64,000 nucleotides of DNA from Trochalopteron elliotii. Lineage: Eukaryota > Chordata > Aves > Passeriformes > Leiothrichidae. The notes under the pieces were generated by a model, which worked only from the letters and a program-made list of their open reading frames with translations, was not told the DNA's origin and did not search any database. The position numbers and the translations under genes are program-made. This document shows positions 11,301 through 25,081 of the stretch, piece after piece; within the stretch, counting starts at the first letter, position 1; every line of letters begins with the position of its first letter. The stretch lies in NCBI GenBank assembly GCA_024734555.1, contig JANPWX010000034.1, positions 675,928 to 739,927 of the forward strand, given 5' to 3'.

Positions 11301-14300
11301 TTTTCTGATCTGCAGATTTCATTAGTACTAGTGAAATGCATTAAAAATTTTCAGTAAGTACAAGACAGTAACTACTGCAGATACAGCCCTTTGTCTGAAA
11401 CAAAATCCCTGCCATGACCCATGGATTATTCCAGTATTTCCATCAGTTACAATCTGTTGCTTAGCTTGGCATGGCTATATTATTCTGTCAGACAGTTTGT
11501 AAGAGACAAAAATTCAGCTTAAGAACACAAAAAAGCTGCCTCAGCCCCGAGGAGGAGATGTGCCCAGCCATTTGCACCACCACATCCACCTGCAGATAGT
11601 TCAGCTCCTGTTATTATGGATAGCAATGGAATCACAGCACCAAGCAGCCTGTGACAATCACCACAAACAGCCAAGTTTGGTGGGCTGGAATCATTGTTTG
11701 AAGTTATTGCTACTCTGAAAACACAACATCCTCCTGAGGGCCATTCCCAGGCAGATATGTGCCCTCTGCTCCACAGCTCAGTGTGCCACTGATGCTTCAT
11801 GACAAACTTTGGAGAGACCAAAGAATTGTGCCTTCAGTAGTTTATGGAAAAGCAGCAAGACTGAATTTGCACATCTTGACACTCCAGACATGTGCTGTGT
11901 CAGAAAAGCTAACTGATAGCCATGATCTAGGAGAGACATCTTGCAGAGGAATTGCACAGGGGAGCAAAACCTTTGTAGAGTCTGTCTTGAAGAGCTTGTA
12001 AAGGACATATTCTTCACTTATTAAGTGCCACAGGCAGGTTAACAGACCTTTTCTGAAGTCCTGTGCTTGAGTACATTTTTTCAAGGTCCAGAGCACAGAT
12101 GCCTCTTCTATGACTTCAAACCTCTGTTCTGTAAGATCCCATCACCTCTTCCACTTGTGCTATTTCTAACAAGATTTTCTTTACTTATTCCTAAATTTCT
12201 GTTCAGTCCTCAGAATTATCCCAGACTGTTTCTACTACAGTTAATGGTGCATCCTAGTTTTCATTATAACTTAAAGATATAATTTTTAATATATTTTCTA
12301 GATAAGAGAACCACTTCCCTTCTTATTTTCTTTCTATAGCAAAAATATGAACTGAATATCAGTCATGTCAAGCCTGAGAAAACAGGACAGTGTGATGTGC
12401 TTGACTAATTTTCACCTGTACAAAACGATGACTAAGTCAACTACAATGAAAAGGATTGTCCATAATACACTGATGCAACTGAAAGCTACAGAGTACCTGT
12501 CATTTCTTTTAAATCCAAGTTAAATGAGAATTTGAAATTCCTTAGTAGCCATGAAGGCTAGAGAAAACAAAGCAAGCATAAACCAAAGGCAAAACAGAAT
12601 TGCTTTAAGTCCCAAGACTTTAGACAGGCTGGTCAGCTCTCACATGCCTTCACCAGACCAAACACAGGCTTTTTTCCTAGGATAAAGGCATAAAACAGAT
12701 AATTCCAGAGCAAAACCAGCTGAAAATGCCAACAAGTTGAGTGAAACAACAGTTAAAATCTTCCAATAGTCAGGATTTTTCTTGCTATTTTTATAAGCAG
12801 GAGCTGCTAAATAAGTGTAATCTTTCTCTACATTGTTCTCACATATCTATAGCAAGATTGTTCAAGAGGTTATGACAGCAAGTTGGCTGAATGCACTCCT
12901 GGGATTTATTAGGAGAACAAAGTCTAATAGCAGAAAAACAGTGTTGGTTGACATACTTGGTTGGAGAACAAAATCATTGTGAAAGAAGATAGCACAGCCA
13001 GTTTTTTTGTGAGAACTAATTGCTAAATTTACCACTAGTAAACCAGATTCATGAGAAAAGAAGCCAAAGATCAACAATCAGAGCACAGATTTGTCCTTCT
13101 CAGCACCAAAGAGATAACTGAAGTTTGCTCTCCTGGATTAAAAAAAGTCCAAAGAGTTTTGACATGGAAAACCAAGAGAGTTTCTCCTTCAGGCACATGA
13201 CACTTCATTATGAGAAATATTGCAGCAAGGAGCAGGGAAGCATAACTGTGTGGACATCATGCCCAGGCTGTTTCACCCAAAGCCAGAATGGCTCAGGAAG
13301 CAGCACTGCAGCTTTGGCACTGCAAATGTACAGTCACTTGGTGATGCTGGTGCCCATCAGTTACTGTGATACTTGCACAGACTTTTATTAGCAAGACTTG
13401 CTGACTGTCTTACAGCTAAAGGAATAGGTCAAACAGGAAAACCTCCATTCCCAGTCCAGCTCTAATTAATCCACCTTTAACACAGGAACTTGCAATTTGG
13501 TCACACTGATGATTTCTTAGTGCTCCAGAGGTGAAGGACAGGGATGTACTTGTACTTGCTCCTGAAGGCCTCGTGTCAAGAGCCAGCCACACTTATCCAG
13601 AGAGCTGCAAACACCCCTCTGTCTTCCCCTGTTACACCCAGCTGGTGAGGCCACAAAAAGGCAGAAAAGTCCCATTAGGTGACAAAGCACACAGCATTTT
13701 GTTGGGACTATCACAAATCACTCTGCTTCTACTGCTGCAGTTTCCTTACCCTGAAAACTGTTGCCCATGTCATAGAGCATCAAGTTAGTCCAACACAACC
13801 CACCTTTACTAAAGCTATGCTGCTTTACACCCATGCTCCATGTATTCTGTGGCTTTGATTACTTTTCTCTTTAGATCCAACCTAGCTTTTAAAATTGGGT
13901 CCCATGGGCTCCTAAACCATAATGTTCTTAGAGCAGGTCTTAGCTATGTAAGCCTTTATGGCATTAGCTGAAGATCTCTCTATCCTGGAGACTTTTTATC
14001 CAAGTCCTGAATTTCTGTCACCTGAAAGAAGTGAAACAGCAAAGGCTTCATGTAGTAATACAAAAATTCTCATTAGGTTTTCACATCTATCCCTCATTTA
14101 TCCCCACATCAGCAATTCACCTGTAGCCAAAGAATCTTCTGAGTTCCCTTTATTTAACAACAAATCATTCATCCATCCCAAACTGCAGCCACTCCAGCAG
14201 CAGAGGACTGGTTGTACAGTACATAAACACCAGCAGGGCAGGAAAGGGCTGCTTTAAATTCCAGTATGAGAAACCAACTGAAAGAGCTGCTACAAATTCT

Positions 14301-14599
14301 GATCAGTGCCAATCAGTGGATTATTAACCCATCAGGAGCCACTTTAGGGCAGCCTTCAGCCAAATACAGAGATTCATGCCATAAAGACAGGAGATTACAA
14401 TATCCAACACTCAGCATTAGTGGGAGCTCCACAGTGTCCTTGGCCAGCCCCGTGGTTTGAATGACTCTGTAAACAGGAGGAATTGTTGATGTTGACCTGT
14501 CTGCTGATGAGATGTCACACCAGGGCACTTTGCCAGCAGGAAAACATTGGTGATTTTAAAGCCATGAATCACTGTTCAGTGGAACTGGGGCTCTCATAC
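8392..14599 (-). other. GALNT11: GALNT11 intron 9
   Basis: A 6.2-kb GT/AG intron. It includes a T run of about 21 at ~9395-9415 and an A/C-rich low-complexity tract at ~10384-10462 (listed). The remainder is AT-rich single-copy-looking DNA; no exon, RNA gene or transposon was recognised. Confidence 0.8.
10384..10462. repeat. A/C-rich low-complexity tract
   Basis: A run built almost only of A and C in the pattern aaaaccaaaac / aaccccaaaaa. It is irregular rather than a strict tandem unit. Similar tracts occur near 34972-35064 (complement), 37676-37760 and 47157-47190. Confidence 0.8.
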
Positions 14600-14704
14600 C
14601 TGGTTCTGATCGTTGTAGTCACATTCCCGAACCACCACCAGGCCTCCCTTCTGACTTGGGTGGCCCTGGGCAACCAGGCATTTCTTGGTTTGGAGGTGAT
14701 ACAG
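14600..14704 (-). CDS. GALNT11: GALNT11 coding exon 9 (lectin alpha repeat)
   Basis: Codes 35 residues (485-519), [20 protein letters not shown] through YNDQNQ. This is the alpha repeat of the lectin domain; the CLVAQ segment takes the CLD position without the aspartate. Acceptor ttccttccatag and donor CAG|GTATGA. Phase 0 on both sides. Confidence 0.96.
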
Positions 14705-17700
14705 CTATGGAAGGAAAACAGTTGGATAGTCAGAGTAAAGCTCTAGCTCTCAAAGTGTGCTCAAAGCCCTAAATCCCCAGTGTGCTCAAAAAAACCTCAA
14801 CCAACTCTTCCAGTAATTAAAAAAATCTTCCCTTTTAAAATACCATTCTGTTTTGCAGATAATTTGGAGAAAAAAACTGCATTAAACAGTTCCAATTTAC
14901 TTTCTAATTACATCAAGATTTCTCTCTCTGCAGTACACACATCCTGGCTCAGCACATGCTGGCTCTACTCTGTCAAGGTTCTTTGCCCTCTTCACTCTCC
15001 ATAGAAATCTGAAGCCCCACAAATTCTGCTCAGGAATATTGACTGTGCCATATAAACTGCATTTTACTACAGTTTAGCTAAAACATAGGTCTCCTCCTAC
15101 AGCTTCTCTTCATGGAACAGGACCACCTCCCTGAGAAAGGAGAAGGAATTACTGAAATAAAAACAACTTCAGAGATTTATGTTGTTTGCAAATTGATTTT
15201 CAAGAGCGTTTACGTAACTGAAAAGCCACTGTTATCAGCTGTGGTATTTTACTGATGGATCAGGGAGGAAGAGAACATTTTACAAACATCCAAATGCTGG
15301 TTTTGCTCTAATGCCCTACCTAGTCTGATTTAGGGGAATGGTGTATCAGAGACTGAACTCAGCTCAGAAGCCTGTCCTGTGATGCAGAACTGTAAGCACC
15401 TACCATCAAAGCCAACAAGGAAGCTCTCAGCAAACTGGCAATCTCTCCTGATTTGAACAATGATGTCCTAAGAGACATCCAAGACATTTTCTGCTGTACA
15501 AAGCTTAGGTTGCTCTATTTCAAGAATCAAAAAAATCATTAAGATCTTGATGTATCCCCACAGAGGTACTCAGGGAGACAAAACACCTCTGATTCTGGCT
15601 TTGAATTACACAAATGCTCTGAACTAACTGTTGGCCCAGCAGACTTCTTTTAAGCCTGATTATTTTTCTTCCCCTGACGTGGTGGGGATCAGGCTCTTCA
15701 GGCAGCAAACACTGCCTGCACACTATGAACTGAGAGATGGCAGGGCCTCAGATCTGACACCCACATTAAAAATACTTATTTCCAATCTGGAACTGGATGT
15801 AGAGGAAAAACAGAATTTACTGTCCTGAACTCCAGGCCAGGCTGATTAACTAGCCAGCTGAACTCTATTATGAAGACATCTATAGCTGTCTTGGCATTGC
15901 TATTGACTCTACAAATTTTTAGAATCCAAAATACACTTCCAGTAATAAAAGGAACAAATTGCTTGGTCACATGATAGCAACAATTAGCACAAATACCAAA
16001 CAATATTTTTCACTAAACACCATTTCTGGAAATAGCTGTCCCAAGGCACATCAACAGTTGCCTTGAGTGCACCATGTTTCTCCTGTTCCCCACACACATC
16101 TCAAACAAATTACACAAAACACTCCAAGTAACATTTCCTCACACCCCAGATCTAGCACAGATCTCATTTTCATCATTCCTCACTCAACAGAAGGCTTTTA
16201 AACCATCAAGTACATGAGTTTTGTATGATTTTTGTCCTTTTTTTAATTGGCCATGGTGGCCAGCATTGGATAACACTGGTAACAGCTGCAACCATTTGTG
16301 ATCATTACATTTCTTCCCAGCTGTCAAACCACCACTTATCTGTAGCCCAATTAGTTTTTGAGAATAAACTGAGATTTGGAGTGATTCCTCCTAAATCCTA
16401 AAGAGTCTGGCACGCAGTGGTGACGTTGGCTGATCATTCTGTTCCTTGCAGGCATCTGGAAATAGTTTATACAACCATCAGAGCCAATGCTGACTCTCTC
16501 ATACAATGCTGGGTATAATTCTTGAACCCCAGAGAACCAAGCCAAGGAACTGCATTTTTCTGCTTCTTTTCCCCATTTCTTTAGGGGTGCACAAAGTTTT
16601 TCTCAAAATTAAACCATGGTGAATAACTGCTGGGAAGATTTAACTTTAAGTGTTGCTGAGATATTCAGATCCCTCAAGTAACTCTCTCCAACATCAACAA
16701 CTCCTCAGTTAAATTTCTGCCTGAATGAAAGCAGAAAGCAATTATATTTTAAAAAGGAGAAAAAAAGGTCTGACTAGGGGAGTAATAGCATCCAACAACT
16801 AGGGGAATGAGCCCATTGTATCAGTTTTATTCAGGGAAACCACAAAACTAACTTCACAGCTTGGCAGGGATATTGCTATAAAAATACTGCACAAATTGAG
16901 GATTCCCAGACAGCTGCTTCCAAGGAAAAGACCCAATGGTGTCAGTAGGTCCTGCATGAACACAGGTCCTCCTGACTCACTGCTGGCAGAACCAGCAAAT
17001 GTCAGCAGCTACTGCAGCCTGTGTCCCCTGTGGGGACGTCACCACTAAATGCTTCCAACCACTGGGCTGAAAGGGAACCTGCTGTCCACAATCTCTGTGC
17101 ACATGAAGCAGTTTATTCCAGAATATTCTCTTCCACAGAGAAGACATTGAGAAAGTTGTCTTGGGTTTGAAATTATCCGTTATTTTTGGGAAGCATAAAA
17201 AGCATATATCAAGGGAATCTGACCCTGGAAAGAGCAGATACAACTGTCTGGTGACTCTGTCTGCATACAAACCCATGAGCAAATGTGTCAGAGCTAAGGC
17301 ATGAATTTAATAATGATTTCCTTCATGAATACACATAAATTCTCTCTTCATTTCTACTTTGAAGAAAAAAAAGAGAGGAGAAAAACTCCCTTTTTGTTCA
17401 TTAGCTAACAGCCAAGACTAGAAAAGCCACCATTGGCCTCAGATGCAAATGTTCACCTTTGCAGAAAATTGCCCAGTAAAAGCAACGAGTTTGGAAACTA
17501 ATTACACTGTACTCTTATCATAAACCAACAGGGTGTGAATATTTGAGGCCAAATCTCTCTCTATCCAAATCCATCTTCAAAACCAACAGCCATGAAAACA
17601 CATTCTAAAGACAGCAAAACTTCCTAACTCAGAACTTCCAGGCAAGGAAGTTGGAACAGTATCTAGTCTAAGGATGACCTGAAATATAGATCAGACTGGA

Positions 17701-17852
17701 ACTGATCTGACAGAAATCCTGTTATTTTCAAGACAGCTTGTTGCAAGACTTATGGACACAGACCATTTTTGTTGTATTTAAGCAAATCTTTAAGAAGAAA
17801 AGTCTCATAATAATTAACACACCAGAATTCTGTATACTTAAGTTTCTCTTAC
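14705..17852 (-). other. GALNT11: GALNT11 intron 8
   Basis: A 3.1-kb GT/AG intron, AT-rich. No repeat or exon was recognised. Confidence 0.8.
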
Positions 17853-18071
17853 CCTTCCACGCTGGATTATTTTTGGTCGTTTCTGTGCTCTATTAATAAA
17901 AACTGGCTGTGGAGCTTTAGCATTGGGCCCAGATATTTGCATCTCAGGATAGATGTTATCTAAATACCACTTAAATGACTTGCAGTTCAATCTCTTCCTC
18001 AGCTCTACACGGTCGGTGATATTTCCATAGCTCCTCATCCTCAGCTCAGGTCTCAAAGCAAAATACTGCTC
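17853..18071 (-). CDS. GALNT11: GALNT11 coding exon 8 (end of catalytic domain, linker)
   Basis: Codes 73 residues (412-484), starting [20 protein letters not shown], then [15 protein letters not shown], ending [10 protein letters not shown]. The [14 protein letters not shown] block is conserved across GalNAc-transferases at the end of the catalytic domain. The tail is the linker to the lectin domain. NIT is an N-glycosylation sequon. Donor AGG|GTAAGA. The exon is distinctly more AT-rich than exons 3 and 5. Confidence 0.96.
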
Positions 18072-20626
18072 CTGGATTTAAGAGAAACAGGTTGGGAAAA
18101 AGGAAAGAAGAATTTCAGATTATTGATTCCCAATTTTTTCCTGTTTCCAGAACTCCCAAAATTTCATTTCATTTTGCTAGTGCTTTCAACCAGTAGGTTT
18201 GAAACTGGCAGTAGGAAATTGCATTGCTTGGATTGTCACAGAAGTGAGATTTAATCTTGCCTAACTCTGAGCTAATTTTTCTAACTGAGGGTTTTTTTGA
18301 TGAAGATAATTCTTGGGTACAAATTTGCTGGTCTTTTTTAGATGCCAACTTGAGGAAGAAACCAATCAGCCCCTGACTTTATTCTATTGGCAACACAGGC
18401 TAAAATCAGTAAGTAAAAACCAGATGCATGTATCATCAGCAGCCTCATCTGACAGAAGTTTCTTGAAATTATTTTGCTTGTTCAATTGATTGTTTTCTTT
18501 GTTGTGGGATTCCAGTGTGTTTTGTCTTGCACAGTTTCCAGCCTTTCAAACTTACAAATGATCAGGGTAAAACCATTCCAGAATAGACCCATAAAGGGGA
18601 CTAATATCATGAAGTTCTGTGGGACCACACCTTATTCATGGGAATAATCAGAATGTCACCTGGGTTTTCTGGGAAGCCCAGTTCTTTCCATTCATCTGCA
18701 TCATCTCCAAAAAGGCTCCCACAATGTTATTTTTTTCACGTTCTATTTTATGATGATACTCAGAATCTTACAGGTTAGGTGAAGACAGATTGAGATTCCA
18801 GCCCAATCTCATGTGCTGTTTGACTCCCATGCAGAGACAATGGGGACAAACAGGAACTCATGAATGTACAATGTGGCACGAATACTATTGCTAAAACTAG
18901 AAAAAAAATCCCCTTTTAGCATTTAATTCCAGGCAGATTTACAGAGCCCACAGAAAAGGCACTGTATTTGCACATTAATTTGCTTACTAGGTACCATTTA
19001 GAATTCAGTTTTCAGGACACTGAACTATGGTGTTTTGCTGGATTCATCTCTAGGAGATATCTGGAATCCACCCACCATGATGTGGTTCTGACAGTTTTCA
19101 ATTATTTCCTGTTATCTGATACTCAGATGACAGACAGCATCACCTCTGGACAAGTTACACATCTCTCCTCATCAAGATCCTTGAGCATTTGGATGTGCTT
19201 GATGCATCACTGCTATTTCAACAGTAAAGGAAGAAGTGTGTACCTGGTGTACACTGGACTGCTGGCCAGCTCCAAGGAAGTTTGGAGACAGACTGGACAT
19301 CACAATCTGATCTGTTTCAAAAAGTAGCTCTGCTATTCAAATCTCCTCTTTCCTGGCTGAAGTTCAAATGTTGATATCCTACCTTTCATGTGTTATTTAT
19401 TACCACTGTATGCATGAATTTATACTTTTGCATTTTGCTTTTGACAGTTACGAAAATTTTGCTGAATCATTTCCCTTGTGCCATTTCATTTATTAAATAC
19501 TGATATTTACTCCTTTAAGTCTTATCTTTGTACTGTGCATTGTTAGATTGCTTTAGTAAACTATACTGCCCCTAAATATTTGCATTATTCTTATAAAAAC
19601 AAAAAAAATTCCAAGCTTGTCTTCCATACATTCTCTGGCAGCTATCAGGGAATCAGACCAGAAACAGCTGGAAAAACTCTGGACACAAATCTGTGATAAG
19701 AGACTGCTAGAATCAGCAGTTTAAGTGCTTGCTGGATAAAGCAGTTCAGCTGGAAATTATAACAAAGAATCAAGTCCAAGCCTCAGAGAAAGCCATCATT
19801 AATCACAAAACAACTGCCCAGACACTGGTAAAAGGGAAAGTGATAGATCAGAACTACCAAAGCACTAGAGATGGAGAATGAAGATAAAAATTAATGGCCT
19901 CTAATAGGTTCCTCGAACTGAAGATCAATATTAAAGATGGGAAATAAAACATAAACCTCTAAAAAATATAAAATTAATACAATATATCTTGTACAGAAAT
20001 TATAGAGACCACAGGAGCTGAGTGCACAGCAAATCTTATGGTCTCAGAGGGCAAAATGTCATTAAGTATCTCACAGATGAGGGACTCAGAAACACCTGAT
20101 CTATGTTGAAAAGCATCAGTGTCAAGATCTGAAGACAAGGAAGGAATACACTTGCTCTTGTATCCAGAAGTTAATCCTGATTGATAATCCTTCCAAGGCA
20201 CGACAGACTAAGCAGCAGATTGCTAATTAAAACAGAAAACATACAAGTAGCCAAAAAAATCCCTGTCCCACCAACATGGAAACTACCTGAAGGCACAGTA
20301 CCCGGCTGCCACATAATACTGATTTGGACACAACGCAATGCAGAGCTTACAAAAGCTCATCCATCATCTTTACTTCACTAAAAAGGCACAAAACTCAATC
20401 TCCTGCAGGCAGTAAAGTAACAAGGAGGAGACTTGAGCACTAAAAAGCCAAATGACAATTCTACAGAATTTAGGAATTCCTATCAGAACTAACATCTGGA
20501 CTCAGACTTCAGACGGAAAAGCCCATCAGAGCCGTAATAGATCCCACTGTGACACAGTTCTTTGACAAACAAGGCAGTTAATAACCATTTAATAACCTTA
20601 TTTCATGACCTAGGACTGTCTCTTAC
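18072..20626 (-). other. GALNT11: GALNT11 intron 7
   Basis: A 2.6-kb GT/AG intron, AT-rich. An open frame of 119 codons on the opposite strand (18968-19327) has no family resemblance. No repeat was recognised. Confidence 0.8.
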
Positions 20627-20779
20627 CTTGTATTCATCCATCCACACATGTGCCAGCCTCAGGGAGTTATGAGCCATCGTGTCCTGTCCCCCAGGCGAGC
20701 CATAGGGACGCCTCTTACGGAAGATGTGTCCCACCCTGGAGCAGGGGATGATCAGAAGTCTGCCACCACACATCCAGAT
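20627..20779 (-). CDS. GALNT11: GALNT11 coding exon 7 (catalytic domain)
   Basis: Codes 51 residues (361-411), [20 protein letters not shown] through [12 protein letters not shown]. The [17 protein letters not shown] block follows the WGGE motif in every GalNAc-transferase and helps build the UDP-GalNAc and acceptor site. Acceptor atctggccag region and donor AAG|GTAAGA are intact. Confidence 0.96.
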
Positions 20780-22406
20780 CTGGCCATAAAAACATAGAAC
20801 ATGTTCAGATTGCTCACTCATTGTTCATACTGCTCACTCACTCCTCCCTTTCTTCAAGGGAAACCTTGGTAGGGTTATCCATCATGCAGGGTTAGGGGTC
20901 AGCAATGTTGGCCTTCATGTCATGTTTTCTGACAAATTAGATTTTTAGATCTCCATGTTACAAAAGATTATTTTTCTCATATGACCACACTTTCCACAAA
21001 ACACATCATGGCTTTCAAGAGACAAACAGAAAATTTTCTAAAATATTTTGATCTAATGACCTATCAGAAGAGACTGGGATATATAGGATAGGACTCATCC
21101 TGCAGGTTAAGTTACCTAAATTCATTTACGTGCATGAAAATGGTCCACAAATCTGTGACAGATAACAAAGAACCAGTCTTTGTCATCAAGGGAGCCTGGA
21201 GAGCTTTTCAACTAAATATGGAAACTTATTGGACAGAGCTGTTTGTTTCTGTTAAGATAGGAGAACTCAGAAACACTGTTCCCATTCAGATGCTACATTT
21301 AGGAGTCTTTATCTGTGGCACCAGGGATCTACATTTTATTTACACTCTACTTCCATTTCTTTTTTTAAAATTTCTTTTTTAACTCCATCTTCCAGCAAAT
21401 TACCAGCACTGGCCCTTTGCTGGACTAATATGTTCTCCAGTCCCAGAGAATCTTCCCACATTAGCAGTTTGTAATCAAGTCACTTTTAAAACTCCTTCTA
21501 GACAAGATAAAGACTCAACCCTCCCCCAGAGAGATGGGGACTTCCAGAAGCTCTAAATTCTCTGAATGTGCTCGTTTTTCAAAGCCCTTTTTACTGAAAC
21601 TGTGTATTACAAGATAACAACAATAATCTCCTCACACTCCACACAATTCTACTCAGATACCTAATGATTACATTTGTACTGAAAATTGCAAGATTTTATT
21701 TATTCAGTATACGCTCCTTTAAAGTCACTCAAATGTATGAAATTCCAGTTCTTATTTTTGAACTCTAATCTTGATTTCTCTAATTGACAGATTCTCTAAA
21801 GTTCTGGGAGTTGTGTGTCTGGTTTTAGGTTTGTTTGATTTTTTTATATTAACTTCACATTTTAATCCCCTTTTCATATCTGTCACGATAGCATATCATT
21901 TTCAGGCAGACTCTTGTCAAACCTGTTGATGAATGCCCTTTACAAAAGTAAAGAGATAAGCACGACATGAAGCACAGTAAGCTGTTTTTCTTTTAGTGGA
22001 GTGACAGGGAAGATGAGTGAAAATATAGGGAGCCCAATGCAGCACCATTTTCAGATTGAAATGAATGGCATTTTGAATACGATTTTCTCATTATTTTTCC
22101 AACCGAGATGACTCCTCTACATGACTCTCAATTTAGTTCCAGAAAACTTTACATTTCCAGGTCCTCAAAAAGGAGGCTGAACTGTGCAAGGAAATATACT
22201 AAGTTACATCTTAGCAATATTGCCGTGAGCCACACATTTCTAATCAACTTGTGAAATTCATTAGATACTGCTCATAAACTAATTTCAAAAACTTGCATAA
22301 TTCCTCTTTTCCTACGCTTCTTTACAGCTGTTATGAAATGCTCCACCACCAAACCAAGAAAAAGCCACAAACATTCAACTTGCAGAGCTGTAAATTCCCT
22401 GATTAC
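20780..22406 (-). other. GALNT11: GALNT11 intron 6
   Basis: A 1.6-kb GT/AG intron. AT-rich; nothing recognised. Confidence 0.8.
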
Positions 22407-22524
22407 CCGAAAAGAGATTTCCAGGTTCTCCCCTCCCCAGATGTCCATGCCGCTGTCGTACTGCCCCAGCTCATTGAAGTACTCACGATCCATGGCAAAC
22501 AGCCCTCCAGCCATGGTGGGTGAC
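22407..22524 (-). CDS. GALNT11: GALNT11 coding exon 6 (WGGE motif)
   Basis: A 118-nt exon that completes a split lysine codon and codes [20 protein letters not shown], then [19 protein letters not shown] (322-360). WGGENLE is the conserved Gal/GalNAc-transferase motif that binds the donor sugar. Donor CGG|GTAATC differs from consensus at +4/+5 but keeps GT. Acceptor ctttttag. Confidence 0.96.
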
Positions 22525-24831
22525 CTAAAAAGGTACAAGGGAGGAAGTTCATTTTCTTTTAGAGAGAGAGAAAAAACCCACACAGAAAAAAACCCATTCA
22601 TTTTTGCTGAATCTGCTGGCCCCAAAGTCCAAATTTATAAACTGACATAACTCAATTCAAATCCTTCAGTCACTCAGACAGGAGTTCTAGTCTCAAGAAA
22701 TTTTCAAAAGCAGATCTGTAAGTGATATTTGTGATCTTCCGTTGTTCCAATACCTATAAATCATATTTCTCTACCTGGAAAACTTGAGGAAAAGGGATAG
22801 GACAGAGAAAGAAGGACAACAAATACCAGAGGCAGCTTTGTTTCATCACTGACTCAATTATCAGTTTACTGACAAGTTATTTACAGTTTGTGTATTTATA
22901 CAGATGGTCCCTCTGGCATTTCCCAGTTTTTCACCTTGCCTGTATGTCATTAGAATGTGTTCTATTCTGTAAAAATCTGCATATGAGCCACACTGTTCAG
23001 TCTCTACATTGAATTCCTACTGTACCACAACACTGGAATATGTGGATGACCTGCAAGAATATAATAGAGTAAAAACACTACATAAAAAACCATGGTATGA
23101 TAGTCAGAACATCCAATGGGCTGGAAAAAGGCTTTTTTCTCATCCTTGCAAAAAAAAAAAAATAAACAAACCCTGTGATGAAACAAAGCCAAGGTCAAGA
23201 TTTCATTGCTTCTTCTCACACAAATTTCTACTACAGTTTCTGTCACCTTAAAAACTGGGTTGAAAGGTTGCTCTCAATTTTCCCACTCTGACACCAAAAT
23301 ATTTCATTGTGGAAAGTCTCTAAAATGCAATACTTTCTGTTGGATGGAAAGCCATTTTCAAGGTTAAATAGCAATCTAGGCTCCTTTTTTAAAGGAGGCA
23401 GAGACCTTTAGGTAGGAAAAATCATTCATACTCAGAAAAGGTGATCTTTTCAGATTATTACACTTGCTTTAACTATAAACTTCTCTGTCTTTTTAATATA
23501 GGACTTTTTCATAAAAGTGAGTTGAAGGAACACAAAAACAGTGTTGAACACAACAACAGCTAAGCTTCAGCCACTGACCAAATCAAATGTGAGAACAGCT
23601 CTTAGCAGAATGAGGATTTTAACACTCAGTGCTGATTCCTCACTCAGATTTTTTCAGCCTGTCCTTTCCTTCCAGGTTCAGGAACTGCCACTCTCCAAAC
23701 AAGCCAGTGAAACTGTTAAATAACTTTATAATTTTCCTGGCTTCTCAGAGAAAATCTTGGGATGGTGAGACATGGGAAGGGCAACTGCAGAGCTGTCAGA
23801 GTAACAGCAGAGAATCTTGTGCTGGAACTGATTGTGGCAGCAGAAATGCTCTTCATTTACAGTCCAAGAAAAGAGAATGAGAGGGAAATGAAAACACACC
23901 CAATTTCTGATTCACTTGGCAAATCTTATCCACAAGGAGTCAGTTTGTACAAAAGGGGAAGTTCTTCCACCTGACAAACCTGAATTGCGTACTGAGACTG
24001 ACACCTGCAACTAGAAAAAGCACTGTGAGCTTCTTGCTTTTTCTGTAGCAGCTCTAGTTCTTTTCATGAAAGGATTCACTTGGGACAGTTCTATTCTTGT
24101 GTCTGAACTACACATGTCTGCTCCTAATAAAAAGTGCCTGCTGACACCATTTTACATCAGCTACACATCCACTAGAACCAGATATTGCCAGTTCTGTACA
24201 GGTCACACAGCCATCAATGGTTAAAAGATAAGGAAGGTAACTTTCAAGTCCCAGTGTTGAGCTTCACAGAGACTTTTGTTTCAAAACAACTCTCAAAAGC
24301 CACCAAAACCAAATTCCTATTACCACACACAGATTTTCCCAATCTAGTAGTTCTTTAGCATTTCATCACAGAAATTATATAGTTTGTATTAGTGGGATAT
24401 GCAGGTTACTCCTAGAACAAAGGCAGTATCAAAATTATCATTAAGCCAAGCACATCAACAGACTGGAAACAAACATCAGTGCATAATTCAAAAGTGAAAT
24501 TATTGGACAGATTTAATACAGACTACCATTAGCTCCCTCAGAATTTTGTCTTCAGCAAAAGCTGAAGCATTGTATAAGCACTGTCCAGAAGTGTGCTTTC
24601 TTGACCTAATAAAACAGATACATCTAATTCACGATTAAATGCAAGAAACTAAAGTGAAACAGTCTGGGTTACTATTCTCTATTTCTAAGTAAAATAAACA
24701 AGTCAGATATTTGACAGGTTAGGCAGCTGCTCCAAAACCTGCACAGCCAGAGAACACTCCCTCCTGCTCAGGAAGTGCCCCTGATCATCCCCGTGTGACA
24801 CGGAGCTTCTCCCACAGAGGAGGAACCTTAC
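22525..24831 (-). other. GALNT11: GALNT11 intron 5
   Basis: A 2.3-kb GT/AG intron, AT-rich. No repeat, exon or RNA gene was recognised. Confidence 0.8.
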
Positions 24832-25081
24832 TTGATTGGAGCAGTGGCTCCCTCGGGTCCCTCCAGCTCAGCCAGAGGGACGAGATCCCATTTGAAGTGC
24901 AGGCCCCAGTTGAAGCCCCCGCGCACGACGGGGGAGGAGCTGTAGCTGAGGGTGTCGGCGCTGACGATGTCGATGACCGGGCACACCACGGTGCGGCGGT
25001 CCGCCCTGATGGCGGCCAGCAGGGGCTGCAGCCACATCTCGTTCACCTCACAGTGACTGTCCAGGAACACCAGCACCTGCC
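24832..25081 (-). CDS. GALNT11: GALNT11 coding exon 5 (DxH motif)
   Basis: A 250-nt exon coding residues 238-320 and part of 321. It begins [20 protein letters not shown]; Asp245-Ser-His247 is the DxH motif that holds manganese and UDP. It continues with [20 protein letters not shown] and [18 protein letters not shown] and ends ATAPIK with a split lysine. Acceptor gccctgcag, donor AA|GTAAGG. GC-rich with many CpGs, in contrast to exon 4 next to it. Confidence 0.97.

Noticed and set aside
18968..19327. 119-codon + strand frame in intron 7
   Set aside because: No motif, no splice or promoter support; antisense to the gene.
22293..22650. Two overlapping + strand open frames of 76 and 105 codons
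   Set aside because: They are the antisense shadow of GALNT11 coding exon 6 and its flanks.
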